From Verrucomicrobiia bacterium (lineage in GTDB: Bacteria > Verrucomicrobiota > Verrucomicrobiia > Limisphaerales > UBA11358): a DNA stretch of 64,000 nt. This document shows positions 7,351-15,849 of the stretch, one piece after another. The stretch lies in the NCBI GenBank assembly GCA_031290985.1, contig JARLJW010000013.1, positions 1 to 64,000 of the forward strand, given 5' to 3'. Every line of letters begins with the position of its first letter. Within the stretch, counting starts at the first letter, position 1. The notes beneath the pieces are model-generated. The model made no database searches. It was not told where the DNA came from and saw only the letters and a list, made by a program, of their open reading frames with translations. The position numbers and the translations under genes were made by a program.

Positions 7351-8693
7351 ACATGACGCAGAAAGCAAATAACGGCACCGAATCGCTCGTGGAAAAGTTC
7401 CCCCAATTCACCTCCGGCGCCAATCAGCCCCAATGGCTGCTGCCCGTCCGCAAGGCCGGCCTCGCCAGCTTTGCCGCCGACGGCTTCCCCACCCTGCAGG
7501 ACGAGGACTGGCGCTTCACCAATGTCGCGCCCATCGCCAAGCTTAATTTCCAGTTCGCCGCCCCCGTCGCCGTCAATGGGGCCGAAAGCAAGGCGCTCGA
7601 CGCCTCTGTCTTCACCCAGTTGCCTGGACATCGGCTCGTGTTCGTGAACGGATTTTATTCCGCCAAACTCTCCAGCCTCAAGCCCGTCACCGGCGGGGTG
7701 CGCATTGAAAGCCTGGCCGCCGCGCTCGCCAAGGATGCCGCGCTCATCGAGAAGCACCTTGGCCAGTATGCCCATACCGCCAACAACGCTTTTGCCGCGC
7801 TCAACCAGGCTTATTTCTCGGATGGCGCATTTGTTCATGTGCCTGAAGGCGTCACCGTGGCCGAGCCCGTCCAGTTGATCTATCTCTCGTCCGCCAAGCA
7901 CAGCGGCGAAACCATCCTGCCGCGCAACCTCGTCATCGCCGGAGCCAACAGCAAATTGACCGTGGTGGAAAGCTATCTCAGCACCGCCAACGTGGCCTAT
8001 TTCACCAACGCGGTGACGGAGATCCTCGCGGGCGAAAACGCCGCCGTGGAGCACATCAAGTTGCAGGACGAAGCCCCCGGCGCCTACCACATCGCCACCA
8101 TTGCCGGTGAATTTGGCCGGGCGAGCAATGTGAGCGTCCATTCGTTTGCGCTCGGCGCCAAGCTCTCGCGCAACAACATCCGCACCAAACTCGCCGGTGA
8201 AGGCCTCGAATGCATCCTGAACGGCCTGTACCTCACCCGCGATGAACAACTCGCCGACCATCATATGATCGTGGAGCACGCGCAGCCGCATTGCGCCAGC
8301 CACGAATATTTCAACGGCATCCTGGATGACAAATCCCGGGGCGTATTCCACGGCCGCATCCTCGTCCGCCAGATCGCGCAGAAGACCGACGCCAAGCAGA
8401 CCAACAAAAACCTGCTGCTGTCCGACGACGCCACCGCCGACACGAAGCCGCAGCTTGAGATCTACGCCGATGACGTGAAATGCACGCACGGTGCGACCAT
8501 CGGCCAGTTGAACGACGAGAGCATTTTTTATCTGCGCTCACGCGGACTGGACACGGAGACGGCCAAGCGTATGTTGATCCACGCCTTCGCCGGCGAAATT
8601 ATCGAGCGCATCCAGTGCGCCCCGGCCCGCGAAGTGATTGACAAGCTGGTGTGGGACCGGTTGGAAGCGAATCCGCACCTGTTAGGAAAGTGA
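7341..8693 (+). CDS. sufD: SufD, Fe-S cluster assembly scaffold component
   Basis: This 450-residue cytoplasmic protein belongs to the SufB/SufD family and is of the SufD type. The N-terminal WLLPVRKAGLASFAADGFPT and DEDWRFTNVAPIAK are characteristic of SufD, and the C-terminal half holds the conserved parallel beta-helix with LSDDATADTKPQLEIYADDV and CTHGATIGQLNDE. SufD partners SufB and the ATPase SufC in building Fe-S clusters. Neither sufB nor sufC lies in this window, so the operon is split. It heads a co-directional group with sufU, sufT and sufS. An in-frame ATG at 7353 (446 residues) is an alternative start, because a putative operator overlaps 7341. Confidence 0.93.
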   Translation: MILNMTQKANNGTESLVEKFPQFTSGANQPQWLLPVRKAGLASFAADGFPTLQDEDWRFTNVAPIAKLNFQFAAPVAVNGAESKALDASVFTQLPGHRLVFVNGFYSAKLSSLKPVTGGVRIESLAAALAKDAALIEKHLGQYAHTANNAFAALNQAYFSDGAFVHVPEGVTVAEPVQLIYLSSAKHSGETILPRNLVIAGANSKLTVVESYLSTANVAYFTNAVTEILAGENAAVEHIKLQDEAPGAYHIATIAGEFGRASNVSVHSFALGAKLSRNNIRTKLAGEGLECILNGLYLTRDEQLADHHMIVEHAQPHCASHEYFNGILDDKSRGVFHGRILVRQIAQKTDAKQTNKNLLLSDDATADTKPQLEIYADDVKCTHGATIGQLNDESIFYLRSRGLDTETAKRMLIHAFAGEIIERIQCAPAREVIDKLVWDRLEANPHLLGK

Positions 8694-8720
8694 AATGAAA
8701 ATTTTAAACCGGTGAAAGCA

Positions 8721-8848
8721 CCAAGCACCAACATCCAAGCTCCAGAGAAGCTCCAAGCGCCGAGCCTAAATGCGTACAGCCTGCGACTTGGATTGGAGGT
8801 TGGAATTTGGAGCTTCTCCGGATGTTGGAGCTTGGAATTTGGAGCTTT
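8721..8848. repeat. Imperfect inverted repeat between sufD and sufU (repeat B)
   Basis: The left arm at 8721-8757 (CCAACATCCAAGCTCCAGAG, then AAGCTCC) pairs with 8801-8835 (GGAGCTTCTCCGGATGTTGG). An extra 8 bases lie in the left arm. The mRNA between sufD and sufU would fold into a large hairpin ending close to the sufU ATG. Confidence 0.7.
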
Positions 8849-8853
8849 AGAAA

Positions 8854-9309
8854 ATGTTTGACGACATTAACGATCTCTATCAGCAGGTCATCCTGGACCA
8901 CTGCAAGAAGCCGCGCAATTTCCATGAGATGCCCGCGGCCTCCTGCTCGGCGCAGGGTTACAACCCGTTGTGCGGCGACAACCTCAAGTTGTTCCTCACG
9001 CTTGACGGCGATGTCATCAAGGATGCCAGTTTCGTCGGTTCGGGCTGCTGCATCTCCAAGGCCTCCGCGTCGCTCTTGACCGATAACATCAAGGGCAAGA
9101 CCAAGGCCGAGGCGGAAAAGACTTTTGAACAGGTGCGCGACATGATCACGACGGGCCAGGTGAACGGTGATGTGGGCAAGCTGGCGGTGTTCGCCGGCGT
9201 CCACAAATATCCGGCGCGGGTGAAGTGCGCGATCCTGTCGTGGCACGCACTCATCGGGGCGCTGAAAGGCCAGGCGGAGCCGGTCAGCACGGAAAACGAG
9301 CAGACCTGA
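8854..9309 (+). CDS. sufU: SufU-type Fe-S scaffold / sulfur-transfer protein
   Basis: This 151-residue protein belongs to the NifU-N/SufU family, which accepts sulfur from SufS. The three family cysteines are present in NPLCGDN, GSGCCIS and RVKCAIL, together with the conserved start YQQVILDHCKKPRNF. The aspartate of the GD pair after the first cysteine is kept, as in zinc-binding SufU. It follows sufD after a 160-bp repeat-containing gap and precedes sufT by 60 bp, so it probably belongs to the same transcript. No typical SufE is seen, which fits a SufU-dependent desulfurase. Confidence 0.93.
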   Translation: MFDDINDLYQQVILDHCKKPRNFHEMPAASCSAQGYNPLCGDNLKLFLTLDGDVIKDASFVGSGCCISKASASLLTDNIKGKTKAEAEKTFEQVRDMITTGQVNGDVGKLAVFAGVHKYPARVKCAILSWHALIGALKGQAEPVSTENEQT

Positions 9310-9369
9310 GCGATTTAACGGACGTTTGCAGTGGTGCGGTTTGGCGATATACTAATTGAACAATAATTT

Positions 9370-9927
9370 ATGAGCTCCGAACAAAAGATTTTGACTCGCG
9401 ACGTCGAGGCGTCCGTGGTCCCCATCGGCACCAAGGTGACCTTGCAAAAGGGCGAGACGGCGCACATCACCCAGTCGCTTGGCGGCACCTACACCGTGAT
9501 CGTAAACGGCAACATGTTCCGCATCGAGTCCAAGGACGCCGATGCGCTGGGCATTGAAGCGCAGGCCGCGCCCGCCGCCGCCGTTGCCGCCCCGACCGGT
9601 CCCATGACGCAGGAGCAGTTGGAAAAGAAAGTCTGGGAATCGCTCAAGACCTGTTACGACCCCGAAATCCCCGTCAACATCGTTGACCTTGGCCTGATTT
9701 ACGACTGTCACCTGACCTCCATCGGCCCGGACAATTATAAGGCTGACGTGAAGATGACCTTGACCGCCCCCGGCTGCGGCATGGGGCCCGTGCTCGCCCA
9801 AGACGTCCAGAACAAGCTCATCTCGCTCGAACCCATTGACGAGGCCAATGTCGAACTCGTTTGGGATCCGCCCTGGAACCAGGGCATGATGACCGAAGCC
9901 GCCAAACTGCAATTGGGGCTGCTCTGA
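9370..9927 (+). CDS. sufT: SufT, DUF59/MIP18-family Fe-S maturation factor
   Basis: This 185-residue protein matches the SufT architecture. An N-terminal beta-rich part (residues about 5-65, KILTRDVEASVVPIGTKVTL) joins an Ala/Pro linker and a C-terminal MIP18/DUF59 domain (about 85-180). The hallmarks CYDPEIPVNIVDLGLIYDC and LTAPGCGMG are intact, including the cysteine of PGCGMG that is thought to matter for cluster transfer. SufT helps mature Fe-S proteins under iron or oxidative stress. The gene sits between sufU and sufS. No Shine-Dalgarno is apparent before the ATG. Confidence 0.92.
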   Translation: MSSEQKILTRDVEASVVPIGTKVTLQKGETAHITQSLGGTYTVIVNGNMFRIESKDADALGIEAQAAPAAAVAAPTGPMTQEQLEKKVWESLKTCYDPEIPVNIVDLGLIYDCHLTSIGPDNYKADVKMTLTAPGCGMGPVLAQDVQNKLISLEPIDEANVELVWDPPWNQGMMTEAAKLQLGLL

Positions 9928-10034
9928 TTTTAAACCACGGATGGACACGGATTAACACAGATGGGAAAACCGGTCATGTCAGCCGCTGTTGATTTGTTAT
10001 CCGTGTTTACCTGTGTCCATCCGTGGTTAAATAA
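9928..10034. repeat. Dispersed repeat D as inverted pair between sufT and sufS
   Basis: The left arm at 9928-9966 (AAACCACGGATGGACACGGA...) and right arm at 9997-10034 (GTGTCCATCCGTGGTTAAAT) are imperfect reverse complements. Related single or paired copies occur near 3449, 6624 and 27765. In the suf mRNA the pair can form a long hairpin directly before sufS. Confidence 0.75.
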
Positions 10035-10039
10035 TCCCG

Positions 10040-11272
10040 ATGAATAAAACCGTTGATTGGTCTGCGCTGCGCAACGACTTCCCGATCTTGGATCAGCAAG
10101 TCCACGGCAAGCCGTTGGTTTATTTCGACAACGCCGCCACCTCGCAAAAACCGCGCTCCGTCATCAGCGCCCTCGTCCATTACTACGAGCACGACAACGC
10201 CAATGTCCATCGCGGCATCCATGAGTTGAGCAACCGCGCCACCACCGCCTTTGAAGCCGCCCGCACCCGCTCGGCCAAGTTCATCAACGCGAAGAGCGCG
10301 GACGAAATCATCTTCACCCGCGGCACCACGGAAGGCATCAATCTTGTCGCCGCCACCTGGGGCGCGAAAAACCTGAAGGCTGGCGATGTCATCCTGCTCA
10401 CCGAAGTCGAGCATCACAGCAACATCGTCCCGTGGCAGTTGCTCGCCCAACGCACCGGTGCGAAGATCGCGTACATTCCCGTCACCGGCGATGAAGGCAC
10501 GCTTGACCTGTCCAAACTCGATTCCCTGCTCACCTCGCAGGTGAAGTTGCTTTCGATGGTTCACATCTCGAACTCCATGGGCACCGTGAATCCCGTGGCC
10601 GAACTCTGCGCCCGCGCGCGCAAACTCGGCATCGTCACGCTCGTGGACGGCGCGCAGAGCGCCGGGCATCTGCCTGTGGACGTGCAGGCCATTGGCTGCG
10701 ATTTCTTCGCCTTCTCCGGCCACAAGATTTGCGGCCCAACCGGCATCGGTGTGTTGTGGGGCCGTCAGGAATTGCTCGACACCATGCCGCCCTATCAAGG
10801 CGGCGGCGAAATGATTTTATCCGTTGGCTACCAGAAGACCGAATTCAAAACTGCACCGCACCGTTTCGAGGCCGGCACGCCGGACATCTCCGGCCCCATC
10901 GGGCTGCACGCCGCGATGGATTATCTCGACGCCATCGGCCGTGAAAACATCTGGCGGCATGACCAGGAACTGGCGAACTACGCTTACGAAAAGCTGGCCG
11001 CGCTAAAAAACATCCGGCTCTTCGGCCCGAAACAAAACCGCGCCGGTCTTGTAAGCTTCCTGCTCAAAGACGTTCACGCCCACGACGTCGTCACGCTCGC
11101 CGACCAGGCCGGCGTCGCCCTGCGCGGCGGCCATCATTGCACGCAACCGCTCATGCACAAGCTCGGCGTGGAATCCACGGCGCGCGCCAGCTTTTATTTC
11201 TACAACACCAAGGCGGAGGTGGACCGGTTTGCGGAGGTCATCGCTGAGATTCAGAAGTTCTTTGGAAGCTAG
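10040..11272 (+). CDS. sufS: SufS, group II cysteine desulfurase
   Basis: This 410-residue PLP enzyme of the aminotransferase class V fold removes sulfur from cysteine for cluster assembly. The PLP lysine lies in FSGHKICGPTGIGVLWG. The cofactor-binding TEVEHHSNIVPWQLL is present, and the catalytic cysteine is in LRGGHHCTQPLM, as expected for SufS rather than IscS. The start MNKTVDWSALRNDFPILDQ matches the family. The length is normal. It ends the suf group, and prfC starts 37 bp downstream on the same strand. Confidence 0.96.
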   Translation: MNKTVDWSALRNDFPILDQQVHGKPLVYFDNAATSQKPRSVISALVHYYEHDNANVHRGIHELSNRATTAFEAARTRSAKFINAKSADEIIFTRGTTEGINLVAATWGAKNLKAGDVILLTEVEHHSNIVPWQLLAQRTGAKIAYIPVTGDEGTLDLSKLDSLLTSQVKLLSMVHISNSMGTVNPVAELCARARKLGIVTLVDGAQSAGHLPVDVQAIGCDFFAFSGHKICGPTGIGVLWGRQELLDTMPPYQGGGEMILSVGYQKTEFKTAPHRFEAGTPDISGPIGLHAAMDYLDAIGRENIWRHDQELANYAYEKLAALKNIRLFGPKQNRAGLVSFLLKDVHAHDVVTLADQAGVALRGGHHCTQPLMHKLGVESTARASFYFYNTKAEVDRFAEVIAEIQKFFGS

Positions 11273-11309
11273 CCCGCTTTCCCCGCTTGTTCCCCCGCGA
11301 TTCTCTGCT

Positions 11310-12929
11310 ATGCTCCGCCGCTCGACTGTGAGCATCGCAACTGAAATTTCCCGGCGACGTACGTTCGCCATCATCTCGCATCCGGACGCGGGTAAAACCA
11401 CGCTGACGGAGAAACTCCTGCTTTACGGCGGCGCCGTGCAGCTCGCCGGCTCCGTCACCGCCCGCAAAAACCAGCGCGCCACGACCTCCGACTGGATGGA
11501 GTTGGAAAAGAAGCGCGGCATCTCCATCAGCTCCACCGTCCTTCAGTTCGATTACGACGGCTACCGCATCAATCTCCTCGACACCCCCGGCCACAAGGAT
11601 TTCTCCGAGGACACCTACCGAGTGCTCACCGCCGTGGATTCTGTCGTCATGGTCATCGACTCCGCCAAAGGCATCGAGCCGCAGACGCGCAAGCTGTTCG
11701 AGGTCTGCCGCCAGCGTGGCGTCCCCATCTTCACCTTCATGAACAAGTGCGATCGCCCCATGAAGAATCCCCTGGAGCTGATCGATGAACTGGAACGCGT
11801 GCTGGGCATCGGCGCGTTCCCGGTCAACTGGCCCATCGGCAACGGCCCGGAATTCCAGGGCATATACGACCGCCAGACGAAGATCATGCACACCTTCGAG
11901 CGCGTGGTGGGCGGCAAATACCGCGCCCCTGTGGTCGTCGGCGGCCTGCATGACCCGGCGGTCCGCGGCAATCTGAGCGATGCCGAGTTCAGCCGAACGG
12001 TCGAGGAACTGGAGATGCTCGAGCTGGCCGGCGAAACCTTTGACGAAGCCTCCGTGCTCGCCGGCAAGACCACGCCCGTGTTCTTCGGCAGCGGCGTCAA
12101 CAATTTCGGAGTGCAGTTGTTGCTCGACGGCTTTTTGAAGCATTCGCCCGCACCCAAATCCCGCGTGATGGCCGGCATCGAGATCGCGCCCGAAAATCCC
12201 GCCTTCTCCGGCTTCATCTTCAAGATCCAGGCCAACATGGACCCGCGCCATCGCGACCGCATCGCCTTCATCCGCGTCTGCTCCGGCAAGTTCGAGCGCG
12301 ACATGACCGTGCACCATTCCCGCTCGGAGAAAAAGCTCCGCCTCTCCAGCTCCCACAAGCTCTTCGGCAACGAGCGTGAAACCGTGGATGAAGCCTACCC
12401 CGGCGACGTCATCGGCCTTGTCGGCCACGACGGCTTCGGCATCGGCGACACCCTCACCACCGACCCGAAGATCGCCTACAAGGAAATTCCACGTTTCACG
12501 CCGGAGGCCTTCAGCTATCTGCATAATCCGAATACCGGCAAGTACAAGCAATTCCGCCAGGGCCTCGACCAACTGTTGCAAGAGGGTGTCATTCAGGCGC
12601 TTTACCTGCGTAATTCCTCCATCAAAACCCCCTTGCTGGCCGCCGTCGGCCCCTTGCAGTTTGAAGTCGTCCAGTTCCGCCTCGAAAGCGAATATGGCGC
12701 AGAATCCCGTCTGGAAGCCGCACCTTGGAGCGTCGTCCGCTGGCTCCCGACCGACATCACGGAAGAAGCGCTCGACGCGCTCTCCCTGCCCACCGGCGCA
12801 AAGATGGCCTACGACATTGGCAAGAATCCCGTCATCTTGTTCCAGAACGAATGGTCGGCCAACTATTTTGGGGAAACCAACAAAAATTGCCCCCTGTCCG
12901 CCGTGCCCGTGCAGACGGCCAGAGAATGA
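11310..12929 (+). CDS. prfC: Peptide chain release factor 3 (RF3)
   Basis: This 539-residue translational GTPase recycles RF1/RF2 from terminated ribosomes. G-domain motifs are clear: ISHPDAGKTTLTEKLL (G1), DTPGHKDFSEDT (G3) and MNKCDRP (G4). The rest follows the RF3 plan, with domain 2 near ANMDPRHRDRIAFIRVCSGK and a C-terminal domain ending at WSANYFGETNKNCPLS. I chose the ATG at 11310 because it gives the usual short lead (MLRRSTVSIATEISRRRTFA). An upstream in-frame start would overlap sufS. Length agrees with the family (about 530). Confidence 0.96.
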   Translation: MLRRSTVSIATEISRRRTFAIISHPDAGKTTLTEKLLLYGGAVQLAGSVTARKNQRATTSDWMELEKKRGISISSTVLQFDYDGYRINLLDTPGHKDFSEDTYRVLTAVDSVVMVIDSAKGIEPQTRKLFEVCRQRGVPIFTFMNKCDRPMKNPLELIDELERVLGIGAFPVNWPIGNGPEFQGIYDRQTKIMHTFERVVGGKYRAPVVVGGLHDPAVRGNLSDAEFSRTVEELEMLELAGETFDEASVLAGKTTPVFFGSGVNNFGVQLLLDGFLKHSPAPKSRVMAGIEIAPENPAFSGFIFKIQANMDPRHRDRIAFIRVCSGKFERDMTVHHSRSEKKLRLSSSHKLFGNERETVDEAYPGDVIGLVGHDGFGIGDTLTTDPKIAYKEIPRFTPEAFSYLHNPNTGKYKQFRQGLDQLLQEGVIQALYLRNSSIKTPLLAAVGPLQFEVVQFRLESEYGAESRLEAAPWSVVRWLPTDITEEALDALSLPTGAKMAYDIGKNPVILFQNEWSANYFGETNKNCPLSAVPVQTARE

Positions 12930-13054
12930 TTATTTCCCGTTGCGTGGCTGGCAGTTAGAGAGCGTGTAGCCATTTCATGCCACAGCCGCGGACAAGATTT
13001 CCATTGCCAGAAATGTCACTTGGAATTAACTTAACAGACATAATAAATTTACCT

Positions 13055-13273
13055 ATGTCGACCGCTGGAAAAGATTCATCGCCTGCGCACGATTTGCTGA
13101 AAAACTCCTCCCTTTACCGCGAGTTTCAAGCTGAGCGCGAGGAGATTTTGCGGCATAAGTGGATTGAGTCGGAAAAAGCCGGTCACGATATCGGTTTCGA
13201 GCAGGCGCTGACCGATTGGATCATCCGCCACCGCTCCAGCTGGCGCAAAAACCGGCAGTCTCAGTCGAACTGA
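13055..13273 (+). CDS. Small conserved hypothetical protein
   Basis: This 72-residue soluble, charged protein has no signal peptide or membrane segment. The central stretch HKWIESEKAGHDIGFEQALT followed by DWIIRHRSSWRK has the look of a conserved small cytoplasmic family. I recall similar short proteins of unknown function, but I cannot name a family with certainty. The ATG at 13055 is preferred to an upstream in-frame ATG at 12977, because the extra residues look untranslated. An AT-rich stretch (CATAATAAA) just upstream may hold its promoter. The pyr leader begins 17 bp downstream. Confidence 0.65.
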   Translation: MSTAGKDSSPAHDLLKNSSLYREFQAEREEILRHKWIESEKAGHDIGFEQALTDWIIRHRSSWRKNRQSQSN

Positions 13274-13289
13274 CCAGAACCCAAAACCG

Positions 13290-13324
13290 TTCCTTTAACG
13301 CGGCCCTGCGAGGCGGCTAAGGAA
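13290..13324 (+). promoter_or_regulatory. PyrR-binding RNA hairpin in the pyr leader
   Basis: The sequence TTCCTTTAACGCGGCCCTGC followed by GAGGCGGCTAAGGAA forms a stem (TTCCTT/AAGGAA), an internal bulge and an upper GC stem with a CTGCGAGG-type loop. This matches the PyrR binding loop pattern (CCTTTAA ... GAGGC ... AAGG) known from pyr leaders. It lies 66 bp before pyrR. UMP-loaded PyrR is expected to bind it and favour the downstream terminator. Confidence 0.78.
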
Positions 13325-13330
13325 AATGAA

Positions 13331-13388
13331 CACGAAACGCATCACGCGAATCGCCCCCGCGCTCCGGCGGGGTTGGTTCGTGATTTTT
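13331..13388 (+). terminator. Attenuator terminator before pyrR
   Basis: An inner perfect stem CCCCGC/GCGGGG (CCCCGCgctccgGCGGGG) lies inside an outer CACGAA/TTCGTG pair. The run ATTTTTT follows and abuts the pyrR ATG at 13390. Placed after the PyrR-binding hairpin, it is the obvious attenuator of pyrR-pyrB. Because the T-run touches the start codon, translational effects are also possible. Confidence 0.75.
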
Positions 13389-13389
13389 T

Positions 13390-13926
13390 ATGCCTGACTC
13401 CATTGTCATCCTCGATGCCGTCGCCATCCAGCGCGCGCTCACCCGCGTCGCGCATGAGATCACCGAGCGCAATGAAAACAGCGCCGAGGTCGTGCTTGTC
13501 GGCATCCCGGCCCTGGGCGACCACCTCGCATTCCGCCTCGGAAAAATCCTTGCCAGCATCTGGAACCATCCCGTGCCGGTCGGCGTCCTCGACACCACCA
13601 TGCACCGCGACGACCTGGACCAGCGCACTGCGCCCACCATTCATCCCACGGACATCCCGTTCGATGTGACCGGCAAGACCGTCGTGTTCGTGGATGACGT
13701 CCTCTTTACCGGCCGCACCACCCGCGCCGCCATGGACGCGCTGAACGACTTTGGCCGGCCGAAAAAAATCCAGCTTGCGGTGCTGATTGATCGTGGCCAC
13801 CGCGAACTCCCCATCAAGGCGGACTTCGTCGGCAAGAATGTGCCGACCGCGCTGGACGAAAAAATTTCCCTGCTGCTCACCGAATCCGGCGCGGTGCAGG
13901 ACGAAGTGCTTTTGAAAAAGAAATGA
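13390..13926 (+). CDS. pyrR: PyrR, pyr attenuation regulator / uracil phosphoribosyltransferase
   Basis: This 178-residue type I phosphoribosyltransferase-fold protein senses UMP and binds pyr leader RNA. Most PyrR proteins also convert uracil plus PRPP to UMP. The PRPP loop [20 protein letters not shown] is intact, as are the N-terminal [16 protein letters not shown] and the [19 protein letters not shown] stretch. The ATG follows the attenuator T-run directly with no Shine-Dalgarno. The stop overlaps pyrB by 4 bp (ATGA), so the two are translationally coupled. The leader RNA immediately upstream gives direct evidence for autoregulation. Confidence 0.95.
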   Translation: MPDSIVILDAVAIQRALTRVAHEITERNENSAEVVLVGIPALGDHLAFRLGKILASIWNHPVPVGVLDTTMHRDDLDQRTAPTIHPTDIPFDVTGKTVVFVDDVLFTGRTTRAAMDALNDFGRPKKIQLAVLIDRGHRELPIKADFVGKNVPTALDEKISLLLTESGAVQDEVLLKKK

Positions 13927-14861
13927 GCTGGACCAAAAAACATCTGCTGGATATCGAATCGCTCACCGCGGACGAGATCATCACCGTGCTCGACACCGCC
14001 CGCGGCTTCAAGGCCGTCGGCGAACGCGCCATCAAAAAGGTCCCCGCCCTGCGCGGCAAGACCGTCGTCAACCTCTTCGTCGAGCCATCCACCCGCACCC
14101 GCATCAGCTTTGAACTCGCCGCGCAACGGCTTTCCGCCGACATCGTGAATTTTTCCGCCGAGGCTTCCTCCTTTAAAAAAGGCGAAACCCTCAAGGACAC
14201 CGCGCTGAATCTCGAAGCCCTCAACGCCGACTTCATCATCATCCGCCACAGCGCCAGCGGTGCGCCGCATTTCCTGACCCGCGTGGTAGACGCCCATGTC
14301 ATCAACGCCGGTGACGGCGCGCACGAGCATCCCACCCAGGCGTTGCTCGACGTGTTCACGATCCGCGAGAAAAAAGGCCGCATCGCCGGCCTGAACGTCA
14401 CCATCCTTGGCGACATCCTTTACAGCCGGGTCGCCCGCTCGGACATCTGGGCGCTCACCAAACTCGGTGCCCATGTCACGCTCTGCGGCCCCTCCACGCT
14501 CGTGCCGAAGACCTTTGAAAAGATGGGCTGCCGCGTCACCCACGACGTGGATGAGGCCATCCGGGATGCCGACATCATCAACCTCCTCCGCATCCAGCAC
14601 GAACGCCAGCGCAAGACCATGTTCCCCAGCATCGGTGAATACACGCAGCTTTTCGGCCTCAACAAGGTCCGCCTGGCCAAGACCCGGCCCGACGCGCTCA
14701 TCATGCACCCCGGCCCCATCAACCGCGGCGTGGAGATCGATAGCGAGATCGCTGATTGCGGTCGTTCGGTGATTTTGGAACAGGTCACCAACGGCCTGGC
14801 CGTCCGCATGGCCGTCCTGTTCCTTGTGAACGGCGGCAAAGTCCCTCCGGATGCGGCTTGA
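13923..14861 (+). CDS. pyrB: Aspartate carbamoyltransferase catalytic subunit
   Basis: This 312-residue enzyme joins carbamoyl phosphate and aspartate in the second step of pyrimidine synthesis. The carbamoyl-phosphate site [13 protein letters not shown], the HPTQ motif ([14 protein letters not shown]) and the C-terminal [12 protein letters not shown] are all present. No regulatory pyrI is nearby, so it is likely the class regulated by PyrR rather than allosterically by CTP. It overlaps pyrR by 4 bp. The usual next gene, pyrC, does not follow; the next gene converges from the other strand 13 bp away. Confidence 0.96.
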   Translation: MSWTKKHLLDIESLTADEIITVLDTARGFKAVGERAIKKVPALRGKTVVNLFVEPSTRTRISFELAAQRLSADIVNFSAEASSFKKGETLKDTALNLEALNADFIIIRHSASGAPHFLTRVVDAHVINAGDGAHEHPTQALLDVFTIREKKGRIAGLNVTILGDILYSRVARSDIWALTKLGAHVTLCGPSTLVPKTFEKMGCRVTHDVDEAIRDADIINLLRIQHERQRKTMFPSIGEYTQLFGLNKVRLAKTRPDALIMHPGPINRGVEIDSEIADCGRSVILEQVTNGLAVRMAVLFLVNGGKVPPDAA

Positions 14862-14874
14862 GCGGTTTACCGTC

Positions 14875-15849
14875 CTATTTTTTCTTATTAAATTCAGGGG
14901 GAAGTTCAAATCCTTCCCGCTCCGCCAGTTCCTGCCAGCCACCCGGAAACAGGGTGCGAAACGCCTCCGGGAACGGCTGCCACGGATTCACCGAGGTCGT
15001 CATGGTGCCGCCGCCTTGTTGCAAAGTGAGGTTCAGGTGCCACTGGTCCCCGGACTGGTACCGCTCGACCTTCATCGTGGTCGGTTTAGGCCCGTAAGCG
15101 TCTGCCGGTAGTGTGTCGAGCAGTGCTTTCGGAACCTTGGACATGTTCTCGCCAGCCAGCAGTCCGACCGCCTGCATCCATTCCTGCGAATGGTCTTCCA
15201 GCCATTGCGCCCGCTCCTGCCCCAAGGCGTTGAAGATTCCATTCGTATAGATGTCCATCTGGCTTTGGGAAAATGCCTCATCCACCGGCAGTGAATATTG
15301 CGCCAGCACATTGCCGCTGGGCTCGGTTCGCTGCACGTGTTCCAGGACCCAGGTGCTGCGGGTCTCGTTGAGTTGTTTCGTCATCGCCTCGATCACACCC
15401 CGTTCTTCCGGCGTTATCGCCAGGGTTTCCAGCGCGGCCTTGGTCAAATTCACGCCCTTCATACCGTCGTAGTCAATGCCATCCAACGATTTCTTGCTGA
15501 CGATCAGATAATCGCCCGACGTGTTCCAATTAAACCCCAGTTCGGCCAGCAACTGTTCGCTTTCAGCGGCTGAAAGATTTCTCAAGCTGTCGCCTGCCAG
15601 TATTTTCTGTTCGAGTTGCTGGAGCGCGGGCAGCGGCGGCAGCGCAGCGAACAGCCGCTTGTTTTCGCTGGTGCGTTCGATGACCTGTTGTTTCACCAGA
15701 TAAAGTTGGGCCAGCTGTTGGGTCTGGGTCTGCCACGCCGCCTGTTGCATGACCAGTTCCCGCCGGAGGCCCGTGCTGGTGCTGCGGAGGGCGCAAAAGG
15801 CGGCCGCTCCGATGGCCAATATGATGATTGCCAGTAATGCCTGTTTCAT
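14875..15849 (-). CDS. Membrane-anchored helical protein coupled to a sigma factor
   Basis: This 324-residue protein has one N-terminal membrane segment (ALLAIIILAIGAAAFCALR), a probable coiled coil (about 30-90) and a mixed C-terminal domain. I do not recognise a family. The ATG at 15849 overlaps the TGA of the sigma gene by 4 bp (ATGA), so translation is coupled. Its design (anchor, coiled coil, helical domain with SAAESEQLLAELGFN and a Trp/Pro-rich C terminus) resembles the membrane tail of the sigma factor itself. It may act as the sigma factor's partner in the envelope; that is inference. Confidence 0.75.
   Translation of the reverse strand: MKQALLAIIILAIGAAAFCALRSTSTGLRRELVMQQAAWQTQTQQLAQLYLVKQQVIERTSENKRLFAALPPLPALQQLEQKILAGDSLRNLSAAESEQLLAELGFNWNTSGDYLIVSKKSLDGIDYDGMKGVNLTKAALETLAITPEERGVIEAMTKQLNETRSTWVLEHVQRTEPSGNVLAQYSLPVDEAFSQSQMDIYTNGIFNALGQERAQWLEDHSQEWMQAVGLLAGENMSKVPKALLDTLPADAYGPKPTTMKVERYQSGDQWHLNLTLQQGGGTMTTSVNPWQPFPEAFRTLFPGGWQELAEREGFELPPEFNKKK

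Noticed and set aside
11238..12581. 447-codon minus-strand frame opposite prfC
   Set aside because: It is a shadow of release factor 3; the opposite strand has all GTPase motifs.
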